DNA of 64,000 bases from Leptasterias polaris (taxonomy: Eukaryota; Echinodermata; Asteroidea; Forcipulatida; Asteriidae). Below are positions 1 to 12,200 of this stretch, one piece after another. A program made the position numbers and the translations under genes. The stretch spans positions 1,178,001 through 1,242,000 of the forward strand of contig JAZGTN010000027.1 in the NCBI GenBank assembly GCA_037783415.1. The letters are read 5' to 3'. The notes under the pieces are model-generated. The model was given only the letters and a program-made list of their open reading frames with translations. It ran no database searches and was not told where the DNA came from. How positions within the stretch are numbered: position 1 is the stretch's first letter; each line of letters starts with the position of its first letter.

Positions 1-671
1 ACGACCCCCCCCCTCTGATGAAGTCCTCTTCCAAAACAGGATTCAGCTTTACGAGAGAACTGTTCTTGGGAACATCTTTCTTCTGGTCGAGGTTTGTAAA
101 CTCCCCTGAGTAGAACTCTCGTTGGACTGACTTGATGATCACATCTTTCGCTTGAGCTAGCTCATCTGGAGTATAGGGTTCGTGCCATCCACTGCATTTG
201 GTCGACTGACTTGCTGAGTCCCCCCTCTTGTGGGAACGAGCGACATGGATGAGGAGAGTAACTCCTCTCAGGAGTGAGTTCCACGTCGAGAAACATTCAA
301 AGCGTTTGGGTGTTATTGTTGTCATCTTCGTCTGGGTAGCGAAACTTGTCACCTGGGGACGGATTTCCAGATCTAGCTCTGGATCAACTAGCTCGAAGGG
401 GGTCTGATTTCTCTGAAGGAGCTTGGTTCAGCTTGTAGAGAAATGGCGGTCCCGTGAACCATGACGTACTTGTGAGCTGGGAAGCTAGAATTCCCCGTGA
501 AGCGTGGTCTGCTGGATTGTGCTCTGTTGGCACGTAGTTCCACTGATCTGGCCTTGTTGACTGACGTATACGCTGGACTCTGTTGTGTACGTATACGTAG
601 AAACGCTTGGATTCATTGTGAATGTAACCGAGTACGACTTTACTGTCACAGTAGAAGTTCACCGCGTCCAT
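1..671 (-). pseudogene. BEL/Pao RNase H end and integrase start, copy A
   Basis: The frame at 384-671 holds the rest of RNase H (FYCDSKVVLGYIHN) and the HNPADHASRG motif that precedes integrase in BEL elements. It is shifted relative to the upstream RT frame. Positions 1 to about 370 carry the beginning of the integrase-side segment in yet another frame. The window edge removes the integrase core of this copy, but the equivalent sequence can be read in copy B at 22220-23367. Confidence 0.75.
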
Positions 672-699
672 TTTTTAGGTCTATTTCGTCTAGGATGAG

Positions 700-2145
700 C
701 TATGCCATCTCTACTGCTAGCACTGCAGCACATAGTTCCAGACGAGGTATGGTAGGTTCGGACAGAGGGGCTAGCTTAGCTTTTCCGAGGACAAATCCCA
801 CTGCGGTCTGTCCTTTTTCGTCCAGTGTTCGGAGATAAGTTACTGCACCAATGGCACTTGTGGACGCATCTGAGAACACACACAACTCGGTGCGCCGTAC
901 TTTGGTGAGAGATTTCATGGCGTATGTGCGAGGGGTATGAAGCTCCTTCAGCTCCTGAAGCGAATCTCTCCACGTCTCCCATTCTTTCAGGCTGTCTTTG
1001 GGGAGTGGTGTGTCCCAATGGCAAGCGTTGGTTGTGAGTTCACGAAGTAGGGCTCTGCCTTGTATGGTTACCGGAGCTACCAGGCCGAGAGGGTCGTAAA
1101 GGCTGTTTACCATTGACAGTACTCCACGGCGAGTAAATGGCTTGTCGTTGGTCGTCACCCTGAATGTGAACGTGTCCATTGTGATTTCCCAGCATAGACC
1201 GAGGCTGCGTTGCACGACTCCGCTGTCGCCTCCGAGGCCCAAGTCTTTCATACCTTTGGCATGGTCCTCTGGCGGAAAGGCTGCCATCACTGCGGCATTG
1301 TTTGAAACGATCTTGTGCAATTGTAGGTTTGATTCCGCAAGTGATGCTCGGGTCCTCTGCAATAGATCGATGGCCTCAGTGGGTGTGGGAAGAGACGTGA
1401 GTCCATCGTCGACATAGAAATGTCTTTCTACGAATTCTCAAGTGTCTGCACCGTGGTCGCTTTCTCCTTCTTGGGCACCTCGTCTGAGACCGTATATGGC
1501 GACAGCAGGAGATGGGCTGTTACCAAAGACATGAACTGTCATCCTGTAGTCAATGATGTCTTTCGTCAAGTCGTTGTCTCTGTACCAGAGGAATCGCAAA
1601 TGGTCTCTATGGTCTTCTCTTACACCAAAGCAGTAGAACATCTGCTGAATGTCTGCAACGATTGCTACAGGTTCCTTCCTGAAGCGCATCAAAACTCCAA
1701 GGTGGCTGTTATTCAGGTCTGGACCGGTGAGCATCACGTTGTTGAGTGAGATGCCATCCTGTTGTGCACTGGAGTCAAAGACCACCCTGATTTGGTCGGG
1801 CTTTTGAGGATGATAAACTCCAAAGGTCGGCAGGTACCATCGCTCCTCTGTGCTCTTCAGTGGGGGTGCAACCTCAGCGTGATGGTTCCGAAACATCTTC
1901 TCCATGAATGCGATGAATTGATCTTTCATCTCTGGCTTCTTGTCCAAGCTGCGTCGCAAGGAGTTGAGACGTGTGACAGCATGTTCCCGGTTGTTAGGGA
2001 GAGGACGTCTGGGTGTTTTGAAGGGGAGAGGAGCCACCCAGTTGTTAGTATCGTCTTTGAAAACTTCATCATTCATGATCTTGAGAAACATTATATCTTC
2101 GATGGAGAGAGCGGCTTTGTTGTCATCATGGGTCATCTGGAACAC
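700..2145 (-). pseudogene. BEL/Pao reverse transcriptase, copy A, broken by a stop codon
   Basis: Two same-frame segments (1438-2145 and 700-1362) carry the RT domain. The first has the palm aspartate in DIQQMFYCF and the HRDHLRFLWY block typical of Pao-type RTs. A TGA stop lies just upstream of the YVDDGL catalytic motif (around 1405), so the palm domain is split by one nonsense codon. The second segment holds the connection region (SLYDPLGLVAPVTIQGR) and the start of RNase H (CVFSDASTSAIGAVTYL). The same lesions occur in copy B, so they predate the duplication. Confidence 0.82.
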
Positions 2146-2175
2146 CCCGTTGCCGAGCTTGTCAAAAGCTGTTCT

Positions 2176-3246
2176 CTACTTGGCCGGGCTTCCATCGTTA
2201 GACGAACCATAACGTTGATCTCTGTCATAACTCATCTTTTCTTTTATGTTGAAGTGACTCGTGCATGGAGTGAGAAGGGATGGACGTCCACTCTCCAGCA
2301 GGTGGGTTTTGAAGCTGTTTATGCTTGGCTTGTGTGCATCTCCCAGGCAAACTTCTCCGACAAGAACCCAGCCTAGGTCGAGTTGTTGGGCGAAGGGGGC
2401 GTTGTGTGGTCCATTGATCTGCTGTCTTACTTTATGTACTCTGAGGATGTCTCTCCCAAGCAATAGCAGAATTTCAGCATTCGGGTCAAGTTCTGGGATT
2501 TGGGCTGCTACAGACTTCAGATGAGGGTGATGAAGGGCTGCCTCGGGCGTTGAGATCTCAGCCCTGTTGTTTAGGATTTCGTTACACTCGATGAGCGGAA
2601 GGAGGTTCAGACTAACTCCTCCATTCGCCGCTTGGATCTGAAAACCGTCGGTCTTTCTTCCTCGCATTTCTGTGACTCCCGCACAGGTTCTAAGAGAATA
2701 TGGCGATTGGCTTCCTTGAACGTTGAAGAGATCAAAGAATTCTGACCTTGCGAGTGACCGGTTGCTCTGATCGTCGAGCATAGCGTACATCGTGACTGCA
2801 TCTTTGGGGCGGTTGTGTGGACATACTTTCACCAGGCATATTTTAGAGCAGGATCGTGCTGTCAGACCTTTGCCACAAACCTCGGTGCATTGAGAGTTGA
2901 CTGCAGGTGGGATGGCAGGCTTGATGACTTCCTCCCCGCCGTGCTGTGGTGTAGGGTAGGAAGTCTTTGACGACCTGGGGGCAGGCCCCGGGTGCATAGC
3001 AGTGTTATGGCGGTCACTCTCACATTCAGTGCATTTGATTGTGATCTTGCAGTCTCTTGAGAGGTGGGATGAGGATGCACAGCATTTGAAACAGATTCCT
3101 TTCTCTCTTAGAAAGGCCTTTCGCTCGTCTAATGATTTGGCTCTGAAGCCTCTGCACTTCCTGAGAGGATGTGGTTTTTGATGTAGAGGGCAGCATTTAT
3201 TCGGATCGGCTTCCATCTCTGCGGTAATATCTGCGCTGGTTACCAT
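2176..3246 (-). pseudogene. BEL/Pao gag-end zinc knuckle and aspartic protease segment, copy A
   Basis: This 356-codon frame begins with a Cys/His-rich part. A CX2CX5HX4C knuckle (CFKCCASSSHLSRDCK) is followed by a second cluster, CTECESDRHNTAMH. Then comes a retropepsin-like motif (LDDQSNRSLA) and the LGWVLVGE sequence usual before the RT of BEL elements. The frame ends at one in-frame stop just before the next segment, which continues in the same frame, so this is a broken gag-pol. The real start is unclear because the upstream part of gag is missing. Copy B (25191-26261) is almost identical. Confidence 0.8.
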
Positions 3247-3345
3247 GGAAACATCAGTCTTATTAACGGTTACTGGAGTTCTTGTGTTTCGGAAGGGAGG
3301 TCGATCACTTCTACTTTGGCCAGTAGTGTTGCTGGTGAAGGAAAA

Positions 3346-4001
3346 ACTGTAACTGTAACTTTATTCAACTATGGTGGTTTCCCGTACAAATAGCATTTAC
3401 GGTGTTTTCACATTGGAGTTATGCCTTGTGCATGTTTGATTATTTCCAAGAGTGACCGTCATTAAACCTTTGGCGGGAAACGTCGCGCCATCTTAGTCTC
3501 CTTGGTTTTGTAGATGTTTCATTTCGAATCAGTTAATTAATTATTGTTCTATCAATATTTTTCATTTGTAATTTGAAATTCTGGACGAAGACGGAGAAAC
3601 ACCATTTTATATTTTCGTCCGTCGTCTTGTATTTCAGAAATAAACTGTACACCACAGAAACAATAATTGACTAATTCAACTTTGCCGAGCCCTCCCTCCC
3701 TCTTTTAGTCATTATTTGGCCCATGCACAACGACAGAATTGTCACAAATTGATAGAAGATCCGGTAATCAATCCTGGTTTACCTCTCACTCAATAATGTT
3801 GGGGTCGAGCCCTATTTTTAGTACAAGGCAAAGAGTGTCAATAATTATTTGCAATGGATTCACACATAAGGGCTAGAGCTATTGATCTGATATAGTCGAA
3901 CTTTTCGTAAACAGGAAGAGGTGACAGGGGGTTAGCCCGTCCAGCGCCTTTGGATGAGGCGCATGGACCAAGCGAACTGTTTAAGCAGACATTGGTGTAT
4001 G
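3346..4001. other. 3' flank of SULT unit A without recognised gene
   Basis: AT-rich sequence between the truncated BEL element and the small MITE. I found no credible coding frame, RNA gene or transposon terminus. It is repeated in unit B at 26361-27016. Confidence 0.5.
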
Positions 4002-4237
4002 TACACTGCAAAATTGGAATGTTAAAAATGACACATGGGTTGTCAAAATGTAGATAAAAAAAAGATAAAAAACAACAACAACAACAACAAACCCACCATA
4101 TTATGGTGTTAAAACGCTAAACACAATTATATTGGTCCTATTTTGGCACTCTATGGTGTTATTTTGATCCTCTCTTGGGTGTCTATGTTTGACAACACCC
4201 ATGGCTTAAATTTTAACACCCCAGTTTTTGCAGTGTA
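4002..4237. repeat. MITE with TACACTGCAAAA termini, unit A
   Basis: The two ends are inverted copies: TACACTGCAAAATTGG on the left and the complement of TACACTGCAAAAACTGG on the right, each continuing into a TGTTAAAA-like stretch and an ACACCCATG/CATGGGT block. There is no coding capacity. A CAA microsatellite lies near 4073. The same element occurs at 27017-27252 and, diverged, at 52477-52720. Confidence 0.65.
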
Positions 4238-5984
4238 GAAATTTCCCATAAGGCTGAGTATAGACTAAAGGAAGAAATACATGTTTAGTATCCGGGTTTC
4301 TGAAAAAAGGAAGCGGGAGGGCTTTTTTATTTTCATTTTTTTTTATTTTCAAGATGGCAGCCGTTCTTTTTGAAATTTTGAGTTACCATATAGGCCTATA
4401 TATAATACATGATTAATGAAAGAAACATTGAACATGTTTTCAGTGTGTGGTTTTGTTAAATAGTTGTTCAGTATAAAAAAACATTTAGCTCACTTTCCCA
4501 AGAATAAAATAATCAAATGGTTTGAACATGAGGTTTCATCCCGTGTTCTGTCTTGTGCTTTCTTAACTCCAACCATTCTTTCTCAACTAATTATGAATTA
4601 GCCGCTTGCCAACAAGATTAGTTTTGCCAGCTAGTGCTAATCATGCAACCGATCTTTAATCACTCCTTACTTGCAAGTATTTAATTTTCCGATGGATCAG
4701 TTGACATTTTATAATTGTTAAAAAGAAAAGGAAAATCCATGCGGCCCCCCAAAAAGAAGCGGGCGGGGACGCTAAACATTGTATTTTTTAAATTATTTGT
4801 TTTCTCTTCCAATCGCCTAACCAAATTAGGCAGGAGTGAGTCAGAAAGGGTACATTATGACATGTTTTTGTGGCCGGTAATCCTTATTCTGTTAAGCCAT
4901 GGACCCCTTGCATTATTACTCTAAAAAAACAAAACACTTAGGCCAAAAAGCGCGCTCACTGAGGCAAAAGGAGGCAAATCATTGGACGATGTTCTTTGCG
5001 CTTTTTAGAGTGTGACGTCATATCTATAGCTACCTGTCTATGCTTCAGCAGCTCTATAGTTCATTAGTTCCTGTTCGTGAAGCTTTAGTTGGTCACGTGT
5101 TAATTCGATACAAGGTTGCCTAAAACTGACTGGTCCATTACATTCACTAAAACATCAATAAACTTATTGATTAAACAATTTAAAATCACCCCAAACCACG
5201 TGTAAGCAAAATAAATAAGAGTAACAAGGAAATCAAGGGCTTAAAATAAAACAAGTGTATAATACCTAAAAACTACTGATAATTGAAAAATAATATCATG
5301 CTGAAAGTGTATATATGCTGAAAAATATATATATAGGTATACCTATATTTATTAATAAGTGAGGTACTTAAAATTGCTTTCTGTTTAAGAGCCAGGCCCG
5401 TAACAAAAAAATATGGTGCAGAAAAAACCCAACCAAAAAACCCCAAACCGCAAAAATGGTTCATCAAATGGCTTGAATTGTACCTTTTCATATTGGGCCT
5501 TCATTTCAAGACTACCCCCTGCGTTGCCGCACGACGGGCGGCACTAAAACACGCCGATGAACATTTTCTTTCATGCTCCTCCCCACCAAAAAATATTCTT
5601 TGTTACGGGCCTGTCAAGAGCCAACTTGATAACTTCTCAGTGATGACAAACGTCAGACACAAACACTAAAAAAATCATGGAATTGGTGCTGGTACACTAT
5701 TAAAAGTGAGGTTTGATATTTATTTTGTGTGTTTTAAAACAAACTGAAACAAGCATTATCTGAACGAATGTAGTTTTCTTTAACAAAAGTATAAACACGG
5801 CGGATTGATTACCCGAGAAATAAAAACACCATAAATGCAGCCTATAAAATATAAAGTGATGCCACTCAAATTGCTTTTTGTATCAAGGGCAAATTTTATA
5901 ACTTCTGGTGACAAACGCCAGAGTGACGTAAAGCACTCATACATTATTCATGGTATTGGTGCTGGTACACAATCTGAGCAAGTT
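4238..5984. other. 3' intergenic flank of SULT unit A
   Basis: No supportable gene. The short frames at 4715-4924 and 5273-5669 lack domains and are interrupted by small indels in the other copies. The foldback element of unit B is inserted opposite position 5480 of this copy, so 5470-5500 is its empty site. Confidence 0.45.
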
Positions 5985-5990
5985 TTTATT
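5985..5990 (-). promoter_or_regulatory. Polyadenylation signal AATAAA, SULT A
   Basis: AATAAA on the minus strand, about 142 bases past the stop codon of SULT A and conserved in unit B at 32401-32406. The spacing fits a short 3' UTR. Confidence 0.5.
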
Positions 5991-6131
5991 TTGTGAGTTT
6001 TAAAAAACAACTGAACAAAAACAATCTGACAAAATATTCAGGTCGTTGAACCACATAATAATTACTACAGATCTATTTGAACACTTTGTGTACTTCTTAA
6101 AGAAAGTAGTTATCATGGCAGATAGAAGGCT

Positions 6132-6274
6132 TCACTCTAACCCATCTCGTCCTTCTGTCATTGGTGCGAGTTGCTGCAGATATTTGATGTCAGTGCCAGC
6201 CAACGACTGTTCTATGTGTGCCCTGAGGTCTGCATAGGCTTCGTCTGAATACTGGTCCCTTTGTCTAATCTCAC
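6132..6274 (-). CDS. SULT A coding exon 6 with stop
   Basis: Acceptor TTGGAAG; the split Gly codon is completed and the frame continues EIRQRDQYSDEAYADLRAHI to EGRDGLE and TGA at 6132-6134. The DQYSDEAYADL part corresponds to the usual NxxFDExY helix. The terminal helix is longer than in vertebrate SULT1 enzymes. Confidence 0.82.
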
Positions 6275-9200
6275 CTTCCAAAATGAATTACACAAAGAAT
6301 GGTCAGCATGGTCAGTTAAATGATTTTGAAACGGTATAATGGCAGGAGACGAGGTATAAAACGAGTACATTTCAGAGGACAGTGGATTAGGGTGCAAACA
6401 CCAGAGAGAAACTCATGCGCCAAGAATAAAAAAGTATCAAACCACGTAAATCTACGGTTTTAAAGGTTATGATGCTGAGAGATGGTCCAATATTGTTCCC
6501 CTGGGATTGTTGACTTTAAACTTGGAGCATTTTGGGTACAAAAGCCCCTTTGAAATGGCCCTGTATTTTGCTACAAAGAGTTGGGTAATTTTTCAAAGAT
6601 CGGGTCTGGCCAGTTTTCAACTAGTGGTGTTATTTTATTGTGGATGAACCTAGCTTAAAAGTTAAACGGCTTACCTAATAAAAGTTGAAATAAAAAACTA
6701 AGCTTAGTTGAATGGGAAGCTTGTTTAGTGTGGTGCACAAAGTTGGTCTGATGCCATCCAAAGTTCCTGAAAGACCTCCGTAAAGCATGCACTATAGGGT
6801 AGGGCTTTCGCCGGATTTTCCTTATAGAAAGTAACTTTAGTGAATGCACACTCTGTCATGATTACTCTTAATTTATTTCATATGCTCGGGTTGGAAGTCC
6901 TGCTTCTTAATCCACCCCTCCGATCTCCAACCCTCCTCACTTTAGCCTTAGTCTGCCATTTTGTCACTCATAATTTATATTGTCATTAGTCGTATACGCT
7001 AAAGCATGTTTTCATCTCAAGATTTCTTTTGGTAATTTTTGTTCCTGTGTATTGTTTTACTCATTGTGAATGAAGTACCAAGGCTGTGTGTGTAGTGATC
7101 GCAGAGCCTGCCTCTAATTCCAATTATTGTGCCATCATGGGTGAGTTTTGCAGCCGTACAAAAACCCTAGGTTCTAATTTAATGCTTTAGTCTAAAAAGG
7201 CCACCAACCCATATAGCTTTTGGTATGAATGCCATAAATACACTATCCTCGTACATTGAGTTAACCCCTTGTCAGTCAAATCCATGAGGTATGGAGCTGG
7301 ACTGGTATCAAATGTTTGTCTGAAGAACAACTTTAAGACATAAATCTTACTCTACCTTTATCAATAAGACAACTGGACCCCATCCCGACCTTCTTTGCCT
7401 TTTCAAACTCGTTCTTCATTGTCGTAAAAGACGATTCTTTAGTCACGTGTTCGAGCCTTTCTGTCGAGAGAGGACACCCTAGAAAATCTGCGATTTTTAT
7501 AGAAACTGTTCGGAAATCCTGGAAACAAAGCAATATAAAATGTATACGTTAATGGGTGTTTTTATGGAAAATATTACAAAGAAAATATATTTGTATGCAC
7601 TGACCTAAAAGTTGTAGAAGCATCTAACAATGTTGCACGCTGCGTTGGGGTCCATTGTTTATACAGAACTCATGGATCCCATCGCACAGCGTGACTATAA
7701 TTGATTTGTTATATCATGGTAATAGATTGAAGGAAGGAAGAATGAACAATAATAAAGTGAAATAAATTATATTTCTTTATGTTGATCTATTGTTAAACAT
7801 TGCATTTCGTCGTTAAAGGCAAAGTATACCTTTGGTTTTTGGAACCGTTCGATTATATTATAAACCTATGGACATTATGCAATAAAACTAGTTCGTGTGA
7901 AAAAATTCATTTCAAAAGGTGGTAGCGTTTTTCAGATACCACCGAATATCTGGAGCGGTTTTGTCCACGCAGGAAGAATAATCCGTCATTGGAATACACA
8001 ATCTGAGAAACGTTTCTGTCAGAAACGTTTCTCAGATTCAAATTTTGGGGATAAAAACTGAATAGATCGAAGTGAAATGTTTCTCAAAATGCTTAATGCT
8101 ATCAAAAGCGGCTGTACATCTTACCAAGTAATAACGTTTTTATTTCCATTGATGTTAAGAGTATTTACCAAATGTATATAGGCCTACATTCCCTTTATGT
8201 TGAACAAATTCAAACACTTTAACAGGAAAAACGTAGATCAATTTTACGAGCGTAAATTGGAACCTCTTACCCATCTCTAATAATAAGGCAGTGGAAACAA
8301 CCAACGGTGGGTACGATCAAAGGTAATGTATCCCGTGGGGGTACATCACTCATGTTCCCCTGAACCATGTACCTGCGTCTTTGTAGTTTCTTTTGTTTGC
8401 TTTTTATCTGCCGGTTTTTGTGTGGCCCTTTTAACAAATGTGGGGCTTTTTTTTTCGTGTATTTTTCCCGTGATTTTTCTTTCTTTCGTTATTTGCATTT
8501 CTTGCCATAAATTGAGGCGGGCATTATTTTAAATTTGTTCAATAATTTGTTTTTGTTTGTATGTAGCCTGATATACGCCTAAATACAGTTTTATCTGATA
8601 CTACAACGCACCAACACAAGTTTTCCCCCAAGAGAAAGACAAGTGACCGAAAAGAAAAAAAGAAACAGCAAATTGTGGTCGTTTTGGGGCCTCATATTAA
8701 GGCCCCATAACTACTTGTCCCCGTTGCTCACAACCCTTCTATATACCCCACTGAGTGCGTTATCATTTTCACCTCCGGCCACCGTGCCACCTCTTACCGT
8801 CTTTAAATCCTCATATGTGATGATCAGAATGTTTTTACGGTGTTTCTGTTCCTCCCACATCTGCCGGACATGATTTCCCCAGGTACCATAGAAGTAAGCT
8901 GCGCATTAACCAATAAAAGAATTATTATTATTATTTTTTTAAATCAACCGTTCTTTTGGTTTTCGTTCGAGTTTATTTACACAACATTTGCGAGCAACTT
9001 ACAAAAGTGTGTACATGTATAAACAAGTAGCCTGTCGGACGTTTAATTATTATCAGGTTCAGCATGGGAGAAGGGGGTGTAGGCCTACAGGAAAAAGTTG
9101 ACCAGTAAGTAATGTTTCAAGACAAAAGTGACTGTATGTTTAAAACTCTCAACTTTATTTCCTGGTTGAACAAAAGACATTATGTTTTTGTCATCTGCAT

Positions 9201-12200
9201 AAATACATCACGTATTGAACACTCACATGGTTGTGAATGTACACTGCATGATGAGTTTAAGTTTAACATAGAATCTAATCAGAAATAAATCACAGATTGA
9301 GGGAAACCTACAACAATCGCTCCCTTTCTCATTAATCTCCAGGAAATATCGACATGCCATGGCTTATTGTCAAGTCAAAAGATGGTGTTGGGGATATTTG
9401 GGACGATTCAACTGGGTTCCACTCCCATCCTGTGTAATGAATACAATCCGACAGAATGCTATCCGAATTCAGCTATCCTGAAGTGAATTAAATTTGTTTC
9501 TTGCTTTACCCTGTGGTGGCAATTTTCATGAACATGTAATTCTTCAGAAATATTTCGTTGTTTATTTTCACCTTGGACATGGACATGCAATTTTGAATGA
9601 AAAACCAAACTACAGAGCAAACAGAAATGTGCACAGTGACACACCAAGTGTTTTCCTGTTTTCTATGGTACTATTAAGGAAGAGAATTGCATGCCTTTAT
9701 ACAAAATCTAACTCGCCAGCGCGAAATCCCACAGTAGGCCTATATAATTGTTTTTTTGACGATAAACATGATTCATTTTATTTATTATGATGGTAGGTGT
9801 CCCCACACGTTTTCATGTAAAAAAATACCAGGAAATTTGTGTGCTTGTTTTATTGCCGCGTTAAAATCATTCCGGGTCACTTATTTTATTTATCATGAAA
9901 CAAACCGTGGTGAGTTGTAATCATATCGTAAACTAATTTATATAAATTTCCAGATGTTTAAATTAACTTTAACTTTACAGTAGCCCACAGTGCTAGTCAA
10001 GTCAAATTGTCACTATTTCTCATTTAATATATATGGAGTTTTGTGTACATGTTTTGTTACACATATAGGTATATGTGCTTCTGCAGGCCTTCGTTGCATT
10101 GTTTTAATACGCATGTAGTCAGTGATTGCGTAATTTCATCAGCAACCTCTTCCACCGTGTGACGTCATTAATTTTCCAACCAACCAATCAAACGCCCTCA
10201 GCGGCCAAATGTTCACATGTTTTGCCAAATCCCCAATAATGACCTTTTTTGATGCGATGTTACAAAATAAACCTGGGAATCTAAATAGCTACCCAACTCA
10301 TAAAACAGAAGTCTGATATAATGTCTGCAAGGTGCTTATAACTCTTTCTGCTGTCTAAAAAATCATTCTAATAACACTTTAATACAAACCTCGATAGTAT
10401 GGGTTTCTCACGAAAGAAGGAAGATCCTTTGGTAGCTCTGGTATAAACTCCTTACCGAGTTTAAAGAGCGAAGCCACGACGTCGAAGTAGTCACGCATGA
10501 GGTAAATAATCTGAAAGAAGAAGGCACTAACATAACGGAGTCTTATACGATGATAAACACGTTATGATGTTTACAAACATTTTTAATTGGAATATTAAAA
10601 GGAAAAACGCAAGCTTTAAATGGACACGTTGCTTTCGGATTGGGCGCTTTGGGCTATAAAAGCGTTTGTTATTAAATTAATACAGTTGAAAAGATATTTT
10701 ATTAACTTACTTCTTGAGGGAATGAAATGACATTTCGAGGAAACTAAACATTATTTCTGTGGAAAGAAATGATTTCGAGAGAACGAAATAGTATTTCGAG
10801 GGAACGAAACAAAAAAAAAAAAAAAATTCTTATCAAATTTTCATTTTTTTACCCTTTCATTTTGTTTACTTGTTCCTTTAGGAGCTTCGTAGGCATGTTG
10901 GGCAGGAGAGTATACCGATAGTAATACCGCCCAAATTGCTCGTTTTTATTAGTAGGAATTTCTCTGTCCTTTCTATGTCGGTGTGAACTGTGAATAGCCT
11001 GAAACATCATTCGACTCAACATTCTTGCCGTCTGAGGCAGGTTTGGAACAATGTTGTGATGGCGGCCAAGTACAAAAACAAAAGTTATAAAGGTACACGT
11101 TGCCTTCGGATTGAGCGCTTTGGGCTATAAAAAGCGTTTGATATGAAATGAACACGGTTGGAAAGATGTTTTAAAAGTAGAATATAATGATCCACACAAC
11201 TATGCCTTAGAAATGTTTGGCTTTTGTTAAATTTCGTTACACAAAACGCTCCCCCATTTTGTGGAGTCAAATTTTTGACTCAACTAAAAATGGCTGACGT
11301 GTTTCGCTAGTCTTATTTTAAGTCGTAGTGCGTATTCACAATCAAATGAGACTATTTGCCAATCTGTGACTGTGCGTGTTTTAGTCCTCTCCTTCTGTCC
11401 ACAATAAACATTGGGTATAAACAACACCGGTCCTTTCTCTCGGTTAGTCCCATGACAGCTTTCTTACCCTGATTGACGAGGTTTCTTCTTTTTGGACGCG
11501 TCTTCATCTGTTTTTTGTGGCGATCCATTTTGACATGTGAACGGTCTGGGTGTTTGCATACATGTACATACATGTCGCGAGAGGTAAAGAATGGTATATT
11601 ACCCGTTGTTCATCTGATAGGTTTACTAGGCCACAGGCAACGGTACCAGTCTAACTACCGTTCATCGTGCATTTTGCCAATATACATGGACGATGGTATT
11701 TACGGCTGGAAATACATATGTTTCGCGGGACAGTGATGTCGGGGGGTCAGAGGCCAATGTTTTTAAAAAATCACCATTCACTAAATTATAACACATTAAA
11801 TGTGTTTTATTGCATGAACAACTCTTAATAAGGATAAGGAACACCATCAAACAGTAAAATTTCTTGAGATTTGATGGCAACGGGCCCTTTAACTATAGTT
11901 CCCTTCAACAGTACCCTGTGATGTATACAAATGAGTACCAACATCGAGTTGACTTTTGATGCAAAAATAAATGGCTGAAATCATAATTATTTTATTTGTA
12001 TTTATTTATTTTGTATTTATTTATTTAAACCATATTTAACGAGGGTGACCCATCCAGCACAGCTGATCTTTTGGGGCCCTCACATAATATAAAAGAAAAC
12101 ATCAAAGATAAAAAAAAACAAAAAAAACCCGACAAGACTTGGCTGAAGGTGTGTAAAAAGGGATATAAAAAAACTAACAATGTACAAAAGGCCTATCATA

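Larger units (their letters stand above)
1..3345 (-). mobile_element. BEL/Pao LTR retrotransposon, copy A, truncated at both ends
   Basis: Reading on the minus strand, this stretch encodes in order a zinc-knuckle/protease segment, reverse transcriptase, RNase H and the start of integrase, the BEL/Pao order. It is cut by the left window edge inside the integrase region. On the right it stops near 3345, with no gag amino-terminal part, primer-binding site or LTR, so the 5' end is missing. It matches 23016-26360 nearly base for base: by eye I saw only a C-run length change near position 6, one base near 376 and one near 2963. It was therefore duplicated together with its right flank as part of the sulfotransferase unit rather than inserted twice. 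Confidence 0.85.

Noticed and set aside
1762..2376. Plus-strand frame of 204 codons opposite BEL pol (also 24777-25391)
   Set aside because: Antisense shadow of the RT/protease coding strand.
3346..4000. 5' LTR of BEL copy A
   Set aside because: Sequence right of the pol frames does not match the 20651-21779 LTR, and no primer-binding site is seen.
8326..8532. Hydrophobic 68-codon plus-strand frame with membrane-like segments
   Set aside because: T-rich intron sequence; no start context, splice partners or homology recognised.
9344..9460. Plus-strand frame of about 31 codons (NIDMPWLIVKSKDGVGD..) repeated at 35749 and 53420
   Set aside because: It looks coding-like, but lies in a SULT intron on the opposite strand, and flanking intron sequence is equally conserved among the copies, so there is no sign of selection.
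10610..10680. Possible tRNA or Pol III gene near GGGCTATAAAAGCG
   Set aside because: I could not form a cloverleaf or find A and B boxes with proper spacing.
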